DNA of 54,026 nucleotides from contig CAYOWK010000031.1 in the NCBI GenBank assembly GCA_964407665.1, forward strand, positions 1 through 54,026, in the 5' to 3' direction. Shown piece by piece: positions 8,538 to 18,880 of the stretch. The position numbers and the translations under genes are program-made. The notes below the pieces were generated by a model. The model was given only the letters and a program-made list of their open reading frames with translations. It did not search any database and was not told the origin of the DNA. This stretch comes from CAYOWK01 sp964407665 (lineage in GTDB: Bacteria; Pseudomonadota; Alphaproteobacteria; Caulobacterales; Hyphomonadaceae). How positions within the stretch are numbered: position 1 is the first letter of the stretch; each line of letters starts with the position of its first letter.

Positions 8538-11012
<2,475 letters not shown>

Positions 11013-11020
11013 GGCAGCAG

Positions 11021-11052
11021 CGCCTGTACGGGGGCAACCCTGTGCAGGCGCC
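11021..11052 (+). terminator. Intrinsic terminator-like hairpin after the TonB receptor
   Basis: A 14-bp stem (GCGCCTG...CAGGCGC with inner G-U pairs) closing a GCAA tetraloop, starting 8 bp after the stop codon and followed by CGTTATTCC. Only a weak U-tract. Confidence 0.6.
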
Positions 11053-11190
11053 GTTATTCCCATCGGGCAAGCCAGTCTGCCGCTGCGTGAGCTTGACAAG
11101 CGTCGCCCCTGTCTCGACCGTTGACGCCAACGATAAGAGACGCCCGGAAACCGGCTGCGGCCGGCCAGGGGCACACAGGGGAGACCGCTC

Positions 11191-12408
11191 ATGCGGATGG
11201 TTGCGATTGCCGGCCTGGCCGGTGTCATGTTTGCCGCTTGCACGCCGGCGGAGCAGGCGGCCGCGCCTTCCGCCATCCAGCCCGGGCCTGAGGCCTACGC
11301 CCAGCTCCAGCAGCGCCTGATCGAGGCGAAGCCGGGCGACACGATCGAGATTGGCGCGGGAACCTTCGCGTTCACCGATGGCCTTTCGCTCGACGTGGAC
11401 AATGTGAAGATCAAGGGTGCGGGGCAGGGCGCCACCATCCTGTCCTTCAAGGGCCAGACCGGCGCCGGCGAAGGCCTGCTCATCACGTCCGACAAGGTTG
11501 TCGTGTCCGACCTCACCATGCAGGACTCGAAGGGCGACGGCATCAAGTCGAAGGGCTCCGACGGCATCAGCTTCGTGAACCTGACGGTTGAGTGGACCGG
11601 CGGCCCGAAAGCCGAGAACGGCGCCTACGGCGTCTATCCGGTGGAATCGAAGAACGTCCTGATCGACGGCGTCACGGTGCGCGGCGCATCCGACGCGGGC
11701 ATCTATGTCGGCCAGTCGGACAACATCATCGTGCGCAACTCGACCGCCGAATACAACGTCGCCGGCATCGAGATCGAGAACTCGACCCGCGCCGATGTCC
11801 ACGACAACCTGGCCCAGCACAACACCGGCGGCATCCTGGTGTTCGACCTGCCGGACCTGCCCATCAAGGGCGGCCACTCCACACGCATCTTCAACAACCG
11901 TATCATCAACAACGACACGCCTAACTTCGCCCCGCCCGGCAACATCGTCGCCAACGTCCCGACCGGCACTGGCGTGATGCTGATGGCGAACCGCAACGTC
12001 CACGTCTTCGGCAACACGCTGGAGGGCAATGGCACCGCGCATGTGATGGTGATCGGCTACTCCTACCCGTTCACCGACACGGCCTATAACCCGTTGCCGC
12101 GCGACATCGTCATCCGCGACAACACCTATGGCGCCGGCGGCAACGCCCCGGCTGGACGCCTCGCGCCGCTCGCGGCTGCGATTGGCGGCAGCCTGCCGGA
12201 CATCGTCTGGGACGGCGTCACCGCCTATGGCGAAACGTCGGAAACCCTCCGCATCGTTGTGAAGGAGCCGGAGGACATCACCTTCGTGAACCTCGGCCTC
12301 GGGATCACGCCGCCGGACATGGAAAAGGCCAATCCCTCCATGGATCGCCCGCCCCTGCATGACATCGAAGAGCCCGCAGCCGTGGTGTTGCCGGAGGGGG
12401 GAGCCTAG
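11191..12408 (+). CDS. Parallel beta-helix repeat lipoprotein
   Basis: 405 aa with a lipoprotein signal (MRMVAIAGLAGVMFAAC, lipid Cys17). Residues about 35-330 are a right-handed parallel beta-helix: repeated strands such as VVVSDLTMQDSKGDGIKSKG, VLIDGVTVRGASDAGIYVGQ and IIVRNSTAEYNVAGIEIENS. This matches the beta-helix family (TIGR03805 type) reported next to a diheme protein, which is exactly the next gene. Folds of this kind bind or cleave polysaccharides, or scaffold other proteins; no polysaccharide-lyase catalytic signature can be pointed to. It should be anchored in the envelope by its lipid. The gap to the next start is 72 bp. Confidence 0.85.
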   Translation: MRMVAIAGLAGVMFAACTPAEQAAAPSAIQPGPEAYAQLQQRLIEAKPGDTIEIGAGTFAFTDGLSLDVDNVKIKGAGQGATILSFKGQTGAGEGLLITSDKVVVSDLTMQDSKGDGIKSKGSDGISFVNLTVEWTGGPKAENGAYGVYPVESKNVLIDGVTVRGASDAGIYVGQSDNIIVRNSTAEYNVAGIEIENSTRADVHDNLAQHNTGGILVFDLPDLPIKGGHSTRIFNNRIINNDTPNFAPPGNIVANVPTGTGVMLMANRNVHVFGNTLEGNGTAHVMVIGYSYPFTDTAYNPLPRDIVIRDNTYGAGGNAPAGRLAPLAAAIGGSLPDIVWDGVTAYGETSETLRIVVKEPEDITFVNLGLGITPPDMEKANPSMDRPPLHDIEEPAAVVLPEGGA

Positions 12409-12442
12409 CGCTTGACCGCACATCACGCGTTCAGAGGGGTAA

Positions 12443-12468
12443 CCCCCTACCCACGTGGGGGAGGGGGG
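12443..12468 (+). repeat. GC-rich palindrome ahead of the diheme gene
   Basis: CCCCCTACCCAC faces GTGGGGGAGGGGG in the short gap between the beta-helix and diheme genes. It resembles the CCTCCCCC/GGGGGAGG palindrome at 35308-35329, so it may be a small interspersed repeat rather than a gene-specific control element. Confidence 0.45.
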
Positions 12469-12480
12469 TGGCCAAAGCTG

Positions 12481-13527
12481 ATGTCTGCCCTTGGCGTCTT
12501 CGCGCTCTTCCTCGCCGCCTGTTCGCCCACGCCATCCGGCCCCGACATGAAGGCCATCCTCGCGGAGGCTCCTGCGCCGAAGCTTTCGGACTACGGTCTC
12601 TTCACCGATGCCGCTGCCCGGGCGCCCGCCGAAGGCGTCACGCCGTACGACCTCGTCAACCCGCTGTTCTCCGACCACGCCGCCAAGCACCGTCTGGTCT
12701 ACGTGCCGAACGGAAAGACTGCACAATACAATGCCGAGGGGGTCTTCGACTTTCCGGTTGGCTCCGTTCTTGTGAAGACATTCGCCTTTGCGCCCGACAT
12801 GCGGCAGCCCGATCAGGGCGAGCGCTATATCGAAACCCGCCTGCTGATCCGCAAGGCGGACGAGTGGGTGGCGCTGCCCTATGTCTGGAACGCCGAGCAG
12901 ACCGAGGCGACGTACGCACCCGTGGGCAAGCGCGAGACGATCGGCACGATCTCGCCTTCGGGCGAGGCGCTGTCGATCGACTACCACGTGCCGAACCGCA
13001 ACCAGTGCAAGACCTGCCATGCGGCGGGCCGGGCGCTGACGCCCATCGGCCCGGCTGCGCGCAACCTCAACCATGACGGCCCGGCCGGCGTGAACCAGAT
13101 CGCCGACTGGACCGCGCGCGGCATCCTCGCCGGCGCGCCTGCGCCGGAGGCCGCCCCCGCCGTTCCCGCAGCCTTCGACGTCAGCCAGCCGCTCGGAGAC
13201 CGCGCCCGCGCCTGGTTGGATATCAACTGCGCCCACTGCCACAACGCGACGGGCGGCGCGTCCAACTCCGGACTGTTCCTGCGCTTCAACGAGACCGATC
13301 CCACAGGCTGGGGCGTGCTGAAGCGGCCGGTCGCCGCCGGTCGCGGCGCCGGCGACAAGCTCTTCGTCATCGACCCCGGCGCGCCGGACCGGTCTATCCT
13401 CGTTCACCGCACCGCTTCGACCGAGCCCGGTGTGATGATGCCGGAGCTGGGCCGCTCCACTACCGACGAGGCTGGTCTTGCCCTCATCCGCGACTGGATC
13501 GCGGCCATGCCTGCCGAAGGCTCCTGA
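12481..13527 (+). CDS. Diheme c-type cytochrome lipoprotein (SO2930/HNE_0200 family)
   Basis: 348 aa from ATG 12481, chosen because it gives a compact lipoprotein signal (MSALGVFALFLAAC); the frame is open back to a TTG at 12412 but that adds an implausible leader. Two haem-binding CxxCH motifs are visible, CKTCH in the middle and CAHCH in the C-terminal third. The conserved front part includes LSDYGLF and NPLFSDHAAKHRLVYVPNG. This family is known as the partner of the parallel beta-helix lipoprotein encoded just upstream. It presumably passes electrons in the periplasm or outer envelope; donor and acceptor are unknown. Confidence 0.9.
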   Translation: MSALGVFALFLAACSPTPSGPDMKAILAEAPAPKLSDYGLFTDAAARAPAEGVTPYDLVNPLFSDHAAKHRLVYVPNGKTAQYNAEGVFDFPVGSVLVKTFAFAPDMRQPDQGERYIETRLLIRKADEWVALPYVWNAEQTEATYAPVGKRETIGTISPSGEALSIDYHVPNRNQCKTCHAAGRALTPIGPAARNLNHDGPAGVNQIADWTARGILAGAPAPEAAPAVPAAFDVSQPLGDRARAWLDINCAHCHNATGGASNSGLFLRFNETDPTGWGVLKRPVAAGRGAGDKLFVIDPGAPDRSILVHRTASTEPGVMMPELGRSTTDEAGLALIRDWIAAMPAEGS

Positions 13528-13580
13528 CGAGCGCGCTTCAACAGGCTGCCATGCAGCCGCACGAGAACAGGGTTGAGACC

Positions 13581-15752
13581 ATGAAAGTCTGGCAGTGGGG
13601 TCTCGCCGGTCTCGGCGCGCTGGTCGTGATCGGGGCCGCCGGAGCAGGCGCGTATCTCTGGACGCCGGGAGGCGCGGCGCTCGACCCTGCCGCAGTGCGG
13701 GAGGCTGCCGCCGCGTACGATGTCCGCGTGATCCGGGATCGCTTCGGCGTTCCGCACGTCTATGGCGCCCGCAATGCCGACGTAGCCTTCGGCCTCGCCT
13801 ACGCCCACGCCGAAGACGACTGGGCGAATATTGAGGAAGTGATCCTGCAGAACCGCGGAACGCTTGCGCAGGTCCAGGGCGAGAAGGGCGCGGCCTCCGA
13901 CTTCCTGATGCTGTCGCTCGGCAACATCCAGCGGATCGAGGCGGAATACGCCGAAACCGTCAGCCCGGCTGCACGCGCGGTCGCCGAGGCCTACGCCGCC
14001 GGCCTCAATCTCTGGTGCGTGGAGAACGCAGGCACCGGCTGCGGACGCACGGCGCCTGTGCGCGGGCAGGACATGGTCGCCGGTTTCGCCAATCGTCCGG
14101 TCTTCTTCTACGGGCTCGACCGCGAGCTGGTCGGCGTGCTGCGCGGAGAGGGGCCGATCGACCTGTCCGTACGCTCTGCGCGCGCCGCCTATCTCGGGAC
14201 GACAGCCGACAACGAGCTGGGCTCGAACGCCATCGCCGTGGCGCCCTCCCGCGCCGCCGACGGCCACACCCGGCTCTGGGTCAACGCCCACCAGCCCTAT
14301 GCAGGGACCGTCTCGTGGTACGAGGCGCGCCTGAAGTCCGATGAGGGTATCGACCTTGTCGGCGGCCTCTTCCCCGGCTCTCCGCTGATGCTGGCCGGCG
14401 TCGGGCCCAACATGGGCTGGGCCGCCACGGTCAACGCGCCGGATCTGTCGGACGTCTTCCTGCTGACGGTCGACGACCCCGAGAAGCCGCGCAAATACCG
14501 GATGGACGGCGAGTGGCGCGACATCGCCGTCACCCCGCTCAAGTTCCGGGTCAAGCTCTGGGGCCCCTTCAGCCTCCCGGTGACGCGCGAGGGCTACCGG
14601 ACCGAACACGGGCCCGCCTACAAGACCGACCGCGGCGTCTTCGCGCTGAGCTATGCGGGCGATGGCGAGGTGCGCCATCTCGACCAGTATCTGGCGATGA
14701 ACATGGCGAAGTCGGTGGCCGAGTGGCGCGCCGCCCAGGTCAGCTACAACGCCATCCCCTCGGTCAACTATGTGCTCGCCGACAGACAGGGCCATATCGG
14801 CTATGTCTGGAACGCCCAGATGCCGGCGCGCGAGCCGGGCTGGGACCGCAAGAAGATCCTGCCCGGCGACGTCTCCGAAACCCTGTGGAAGGGGCGCACG
14901 CCGGTCGAGAACCTGCCGGCCGTGTTCGATCCCGCATCGGGCTATGTCGTCAGCGCCAACCACAGCCCGCTGCTGACCTCGTCCCCTGAGGACAGCCCGA
15001 AGGGCGGGGATTATCCCGCCGAGTTCGGCCTGGACACGCTGGTGACCAATCGCGGCCTGCGCGCACAGATCCTCTACGGCTCCGACACATCGATCACGCG
15101 GGAAGAGTTCATCACCTACAAGATGGACGAGGAGTACGCGCCGGACTCGCAGGTCCGGAAGATGACTGCGGCGCTGCTGGCGCGCGGCGGGCAGGGCGAC
15201 GCGGACCTGCAGGCGGCGCTGGACATGCTGGCGCAGTGGGACGGGAAGGTGGGCCGCGCGAACCGCCACGCCGCGCTCGCGATCCTCACGGGGCAGGCGA
15301 CGATGGGGCCGCAGATGCACGGTGACGTGGCCGTGGAGGCCGCAGCCGAAGCCCTCAAGGCGGCTGCCGCGCAGCTGCAGGCGACCTATGGCCGGATCGA
15401 TCCCGAGTGGGGGCAGATCAGCAAGGTCTGCCGGGGCGACAAGCGCTGGCCGACGGATGGCGGGCCGGACACGCTGCGGGCGATCTATGCCGCCGGCGAT
15501 CTCGCCGCGCAGGATCACCGGTGCGCCGTCAACGGCGACACCTACGTGCAGCTGATCGACTGGGCGCCGGACGGCTCCTACCGCATCGACACCATCCACC
15601 AGTTCGGCTCCGCGACGAAGGACCCGGCGTCGCCGCACTATGCGGACCAGTCTCCGCTGTTCGCGGAGAAGCAGTTCAAGCAGCCGCCGATGACGCTGGA
15701 AGGCGTGCTGGCGGAAGCCACGCGCGACTACCGGCCGGGCAAGGCGGAGTAG
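13581..15752 (+). CDS. Penicillin-acylase-family N-terminal nucleophile hydrolase
   Basis: 723 aa counting from ATG 13581, which gives a clean membrane/signal segment (residues 6-26); an upstream in-frame ATG at 13551 is possible. The precursor has the alpha-chain motif VIRDRFGVPHVYG and the autoprocessing site GSNA with nucleophile Ser215 (NELGSNAIAV), then VNAHQP that forms part of the oxyanion site. Family members cut amide bonds in beta-lactams, acyl-homoserine lactones or acylated peptides such as siderophores; the substrate is not visible. It closes the same-strand run that begins with the TonB receptor. Confidence 0.9.
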   Translation: MKVWQWGLAGLGALVVIGAAGAGAYLWTPGGAALDPAAVREAAAAYDVRVIRDRFGVPHVYGARNADVAFGLAYAHAEDDWANIEEVILQNRGTLAQVQGEKGAASDFLMLSLGNIQRIEAEYAETVSPAARAVAEAYAAGLNLWCVENAGTGCGRTAPVRGQDMVAGFANRPVFFYGLDRELVGVLRGEGPIDLSVRSARAAYLGTTADNELGSNAIAVAPSRAADGHTRLWVNAHQPYAGTVSWYEARLKSDEGIDLVGGLFPGSPLMLAGVGPNMGWAATVNAPDLSDVFLLTVDDPEKPRKYRMDGEWRDIAVTPLKFRVKLWGPFSLPVTREGYRTEHGPAYKTDRGVFALSYAGDGEVRHLDQYLAMNMAKSVAEWRAAQVSYNAIPSVNYVLADRQGHIGYVWNAQMPAREPGWDRKKILPGDVSETLWKGRTPVENLPAVFDPASGYVVSANHSPLLTSSPEDSPKGGDYPAEFGLDTLVTNRGLRAQILYGSDTSITREEFITYKMDEEYAPDSQVRKMTAALLARGGQGDADLQAALDMLAQWDGKVGRANRHAALAILTGQATMGPQMHGDVAVEAAAEALKAAAAQLQATYGRIDPEWGQISKVCRGDKRWPTDGGPDTLRAIYAAGDLAAQDHRCAVNGDTYVQLIDWAPDGSYRIDTIHQFGSATKDPASPHYADQSPLFAEKQFKQPPMTLEGVLAEATRDYRPGKAE

Positions 15753-15876
15753 GTTTGTTCTGGAGCGGGCTCGCCGGGGGTGGTCGATCCGACCGGCTTG
15801 CGCGCCGGACGTTCCCGCGCAATCTACGGGACCGGATTTCGCCAGACACTGTCAAACAGCCTCAGGGAACGCGCCC

Positions 15877-16854
15877 ATGAAGACCCGCATCACAGATCTC
15901 TTCGGCATCGAGCATCCGATCATCCAGGGCGGCATGCACTATGTCGGCTTCGCAGAGATGGCGGCGGCCGTCTCCAACGCCGGGGGCCTCGGAATCATCA
16001 CCGGCCTCACCCAGCGCACGCCGGAGGGTCTGCGCGCCGAGATCGCGCGCTGCCGCGAGATGACCGACAAGCCCTTCGGCGTGAACCTCACCTTCCTGCC
16101 CGCCGTCGTGCCGCCCGACTATCCGGGCTTCGTGCGCGCCATCATCGAAAGCGGAATCAGGATCGTCGAGACCGCCGGCAACAACCCGTCCAAGGTCATG
16201 CCCGCCTTCAAGGAAGCCGGCGTGAAGGTCATCCACAAATGCACCTCCGTGCGCCACTCGCTGAAGGCCGAGGCGGTCGGTTGCGATGCGGTCTCCGTCG
16301 ATGGTTTCGAGTGCGGCGGACACCCGGGCGAGGACGATGTGCCCAACTTCATCCTGCTGCCGCGCGCCGCCGAGGAGCTGAAGATCCCGTTCGTCGCCTC
16401 GGGCGGCATGGCGGATGGCCGCTCGCTGGTCGCCGCGATGGCGCTCGGCGCCGAGGGCATGAACATGGGCACCCGCTTCATCGCCACGAAGGACGCCCCC
16501 GTCCACCAGAACGTCAAGGATGCGCTGGTGAAGGCCAGCGAACTCGACACCCGTCTCATCATGCGCCCGCTGCGCAACACCGAGCGCGTGCTCTACAATG
16601 CCGGCGTCGAGAAGATCCTGGAGATGGAGCGCGAAAAGGGCGCGAACGTGAAGTTCGAGGACATCATCGAGCAGGTCAGCGGCGTCTACCCGAAGATCTT
16701 CCGGGACGGCGACATGGAAGCCGGCGGCTGGTCGTGCGGCATGGTCGCGGGCCTGATCCACGACGTGCCGACTGTGAAAGAGCTCATCGACCGCATCATG
16801 GCCGAAGCGCACGAGATCATCACGAAGCGTCTCACCGGCGCGCTCGCGGCCTGA
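15877..16854 (+). CDS. Nitronate monooxygenase-type FMN oxidoreductase
   Basis: 325 aa TIM-barrel flavoprotein of the 2-nitropropane dioxygenase/NMO family. Visible signatures are the N-terminal HPIIQGGMHYVG, the loop FECGGHPGEDD and the FMN-phosphate site ASGGMADGRSL followed by ALGAEGMNMGTRF. Members oxidise nitronates, or act as NAD(P)H quinone or enoyl reductases; this clade, with GGHPGEDD, is usually labelled nitronate monooxygenase without biochemistry. It should be cytoplasmic. A strong hairpin follows. Confidence 0.88.
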   Translation: MKTRITDLFGIEHPIIQGGMHYVGFAEMAAAVSNAGGLGIITGLTQRTPEGLRAEIARCREMTDKPFGVNLTFLPAVVPPDYPGFVRAIIESGIRIVETAGNNPSKVMPAFKEAGVKVIHKCTSVRHSLKAEAVGCDAVSVDGFECGGHPGEDDVPNFILLPRAAEELKIPFVASGGMADGRSLVAAMALGAEGMNMGTRFIATKDAPVHQNVKDALVKASELDTRLIMRPLRNTERVLYNAGVEKILEMEREKGANVKFEDIIEQVSGVYPKIFRDGDMEAGGWSCGMVAGLIHDVPTVKELIDRIMAEAHEIITKRLTGALAA

Positions 16855-16884
16855 TCCGGATCGCCGGCTGAAGCAGAAACCTTG

Positions 16885-16912
16885 CGCCTCCGCTCCCCCG
16901 GGAGCGGGGGCG
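16885..16912 (+). terminator. Intrinsic terminator of the nitronate monooxygenase gene
   Basis: Twelve-bp stem (CGCCTCCGCTCC/GGAGCGGGGGCG, one G-U pair) with a CCCG loop, 31 bp past the stop and followed by TTCGTGTATT. Confidence 0.65.
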
Positions 16913-17289
16913 TTCGTGTATTCACGGCTCTGAAAAACGGGAAGATTTTGTGCCCAGTGCGCGGCAGGTGCACGTGCAGGTCGTAGATATCTCATCAGGG
17001 TACGGAAGAAATACAGTCTTGTGACATCGTCAGTATTCGGACGAAATGCTCAAGTATTGACCAGTGTTTGCGAAAATATCTTGCGACTTACACACTTTGC
17101 ATATTGCCATTTTGACCTGACGCAGTCATTTTCGGGGTGTTGGCCGGGTCATCTTCGTCTCCCGGACGAACCGGACGCGGACACAGAGCCGCGCCGCCCA
17201 GCCAGAACCGCCAAACAATCAGGCGGCTTACGATCCGGCCTTTGAGCCACCAGAGGGTCGAAGCTGCTTCCAGAACAGGACCATGCAGG
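16913..17289. other. Intergenic, unusually AT-rich region before urcA-like gene
   Basis: From about 16990 to 17130 the sequence is much richer in A and T than its surroundings, which suggests promoter or regulator-binding DNA for the UrcA-family gene. I could not place a convincing -35/-10 pair. No gene is recognised. Confidence 0.4.
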
Positions 17290-17655
17290 ATGACCAGCCC
17301 CACCCGTCTCTTCATCGTCTCCGCCGTTGCGGCCGCTGCCTTTGCCGCTCCCGCCCTGGCCGAAACGACCACCATCACCACCGCTGACGTCTCGATGCGC
17401 TTCGAGTACCAGAAGGGCGCCGCCAGCACCGACGCCGGAGCTCGCGAAGTGTACCGCAAGCTCTCCAACGCCGCCTCGACGGCCTGCCGCCATGACGCGC
17501 CCTCGGCGATGCGTTTTGTCGACCGCACCTGCAAGGCCGACGTGATGGCCGAAGTCGTCCGCAACATCGATGCGCCGGCCCTGTCGCAGGTCTTCCAGTC
17601 GTCTTCCGAATATGCCCGCCTGCAGGACAACGCGACGCAGATCGCGTCCCGCTAG
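17290..17655 (+). CDS. UrcA-family secreted protein (first of two)
   Basis: 121 aa from ATG 17290 (MTSPTR). Residues 1-24 are a signal peptide ending APALAE. The mature part carries the UrcA pattern: a beta strand (TTADVSMRFEYQKG), a helix, and two conserved cysteines in STACRHDAP and DRTCKADVM that probably form a disulfide in the periplasm. The function of UrcA proteins is unknown. A second, shorter UrcA-like gene lies 267 bp downstream, each copy being followed by its own strong hairpin, so they are likely separate transcripts. Confidence 0.82.
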   Translation: MTSPTRLFIVSAVAAAAFAAPALAETTTITTADVSMRFEYQKGAASTDAGAREVYRKLSNAASTACRHDAPSAMRFVDRTCKADVMAEVVRNIDAPALSQVFQSSSEYARLQDNATQIASR

Positions 17656-17701
17656 AGCACCACGCTAGAGGCGCTTTTGAAGCGTCCATAAGGGCAGACG
17701 G

Positions 17702-17731
17702 CGGGGCCGCACCAGCAATGGTGCGGCCCCG
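17702..17731 (+). terminator. Intrinsic terminator-like hairpin after the first UrcA gene
   Basis: A perfect 13-bp stem (CGGGGCCGCACCA/TGGTGCGGCCCCG) closed by a GCAA tetraloop. No U-tract follows. Confidence 0.65.
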
Positions 17732-17922
17732 ACCATGTCTGGGCTGTGCGTTCGGTCGCTGGCCCCGGATCCTGCCGGCAGAGGCGCCACGCCGTCATCG
17801 CCGTGTCAGGAACAATTCATGTTACTGACACTGGAATCGGGGCCGAACCGTCATCGAACAGCGCCAGACCGGCCGCGCAGCCGCGAGAAGACGGCTGTGA
17901 TAACCGATACGGATGCCCCCCC

Positions 17923-18267
17923 ATGAAACGTACATGCTTCATCGCCATCGCCCTGATGGCCGCCGGCGCCGGACTCCCCGCCGCTCAAGCCGAGGCGTCG
18001 CGCGAGACCTTCGCGGCCACCTTCTCCATCGACCGCTCCGCGCCCGCAAACACCGTCTATGCAGCTGTCCTCCGTCAGGCCCGGCGCGCATGCGAGTCGG
18101 GCGGGCGCTCCGCCCTGCACATGGCGGCCGCCAACCGTGCGTGCGCGAACGATCTGGTCGACCAGGTCATCGCCCGCAGCGGACGCACCGATGTTGCGAT
18201 CCTGCATATGGATCGCACCGGTCGCGGTCTGCCCGCCCCCCGCGACCTGGCGTCCCTCGACCGCTGA
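17923..18267 (+). CDS. UrcA-like secreted protein (second of two)
   Basis: 114 aa from ATG 17923 (MKRTCFIAIALMAAG). The signal peptide ends near AAQAEA. The mature domain follows the same plan as the upstream UrcA protein: an N-terminal strand (ETFAATFSIDRSAP), then two cysteines about twenty residues apart in RRACESGG and NRACANDL, then a helix (VDQVIARSGR). It looks like a diverged paralogue produced by an old tandem duplication. The role is unknown; it should be periplasmic. Confidence 0.7.
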   Translation: MKRTCFIAIALMAAGAGLPAAQAEASRETFAATFSIDRSAPANTVYAAVLRQARRACESGGRSALHMAAANRACANDLVDQVIARSGRTDVAILHMDRTGRGLPAPRDLASLDR

Positions 18268-18294
18268 CCCCGGTCTGACCTATCAGCGTGTTTT

Positions 18295-18324
18295 CGGGGC
18301 CGCGCCTGCGATGGCGTGGCCCCG
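18295..18324 (+). terminator. Intrinsic terminator after the second UrcA-like gene
   Basis: A 12-bp stem (CGGGGCCGCGCC/GGCGTGGCCCCG with one G-U pair) and TGCGAT loop, followed by TCTGTTTCT. It lies immediately ahead of the thioesterase gene. Its 5' arm begins with the same CGGGGCCGC as the hairpin after the first UrcA gene. Confidence 0.65.
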
Positions 18325-18355
18325 TCTGTTTCTGAAGAGCCAGATAGGGCAGGGC

Positions 18356-18799
18356 ATGAGCGAAACCGACACAGCCGTGGCCCGCCGCGTATCGCCCTTC
18401 CATGATCGCATCGGCCTCGAGATCCACGACGCAGACACCGGCCACGGCGTCACCCGCCTGCCGGACGATGGCGGCCTGCATAACTTCCTGGGCACGGTGC
18501 ATGGCGGCGCCCTGTTCTCGGTGGGCGAGGTCGCCGCCGGAACCTGCATGACGCGCCTGATGGGGCCGGACGCCGCGCGTCTCACCCTGCTGGCCCGCGA
18601 GATGTCGATCCGCTTCCTGAAGCCCGCACGCGGCGCGATAACGGCCCGCGCCGTCGCCGGACGCACGCGCGAGGACATCCTCGCGGCGCTGGTCCTGAAG
18701 CCGTCAACATCCGTGCCGCTCGAGATCGAGCTGACGGACGACAGCGGCCTCGTGGTCGCCCGGCTTCAGGCCGACTGGTATGTCGGCCTGCCGCGCTGA
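18356..18799 (+). CDS. PaaI/DUF4442-type hotdog-fold thioesterase
   Basis: 147 aa from ATG 18356 with AGGGC upstream. The hotdog signature is visible: HNFLGTVHGGALFSVGEVAA, in which the His-Gly-Gly segment opens the central helix, followed by MSIRFLKPARG on a beta strand. Such proteins hydrolyse acyl-CoA or acyl-carrier-protein thioesters in the cytoplasm; DUF4442 members have few characterised substrates. It converges on the second TonB receptor, with a pair of hairpins between them. Confidence 0.78.
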   Translation: MSETDTAVARRVSPFHDRIGLEIHDADTGHGVTRLPDDGGLHNFLGTVHGGALFSVGEVAAGTCMTRLMGPDAARLTLLAREMSIRFLKPARGAITARAVAGRTREDILAALVLKPSTSVPLEIELTDDSGLVVARLQADWYVGLPR

Positions 18800-18800
18800 C

Positions 18801-18871
18801 GAGTCTCTCTGGAGCCTGATCAGAGAGAGACTGCGCCTCTGACGGGATCGCTTCGCGAGTCCGCCAGAGGC
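18801..18871. terminator. Two hairpins between convergent genes, probable bidirectional terminator
   Basis: First hairpin: AGTCTCTCT (18802-18810) with AGAGAGACT (18824-18832). Second: GCCTCTG (18835-18841) with CAGAGGC (18865-18871), with further pairing inside. They fill the 81 bp between the thioesterase (+) and TonB receptor (-) stops. Confidence 0.6.
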
Positions 18872-18880
18872 GATCCGGCT

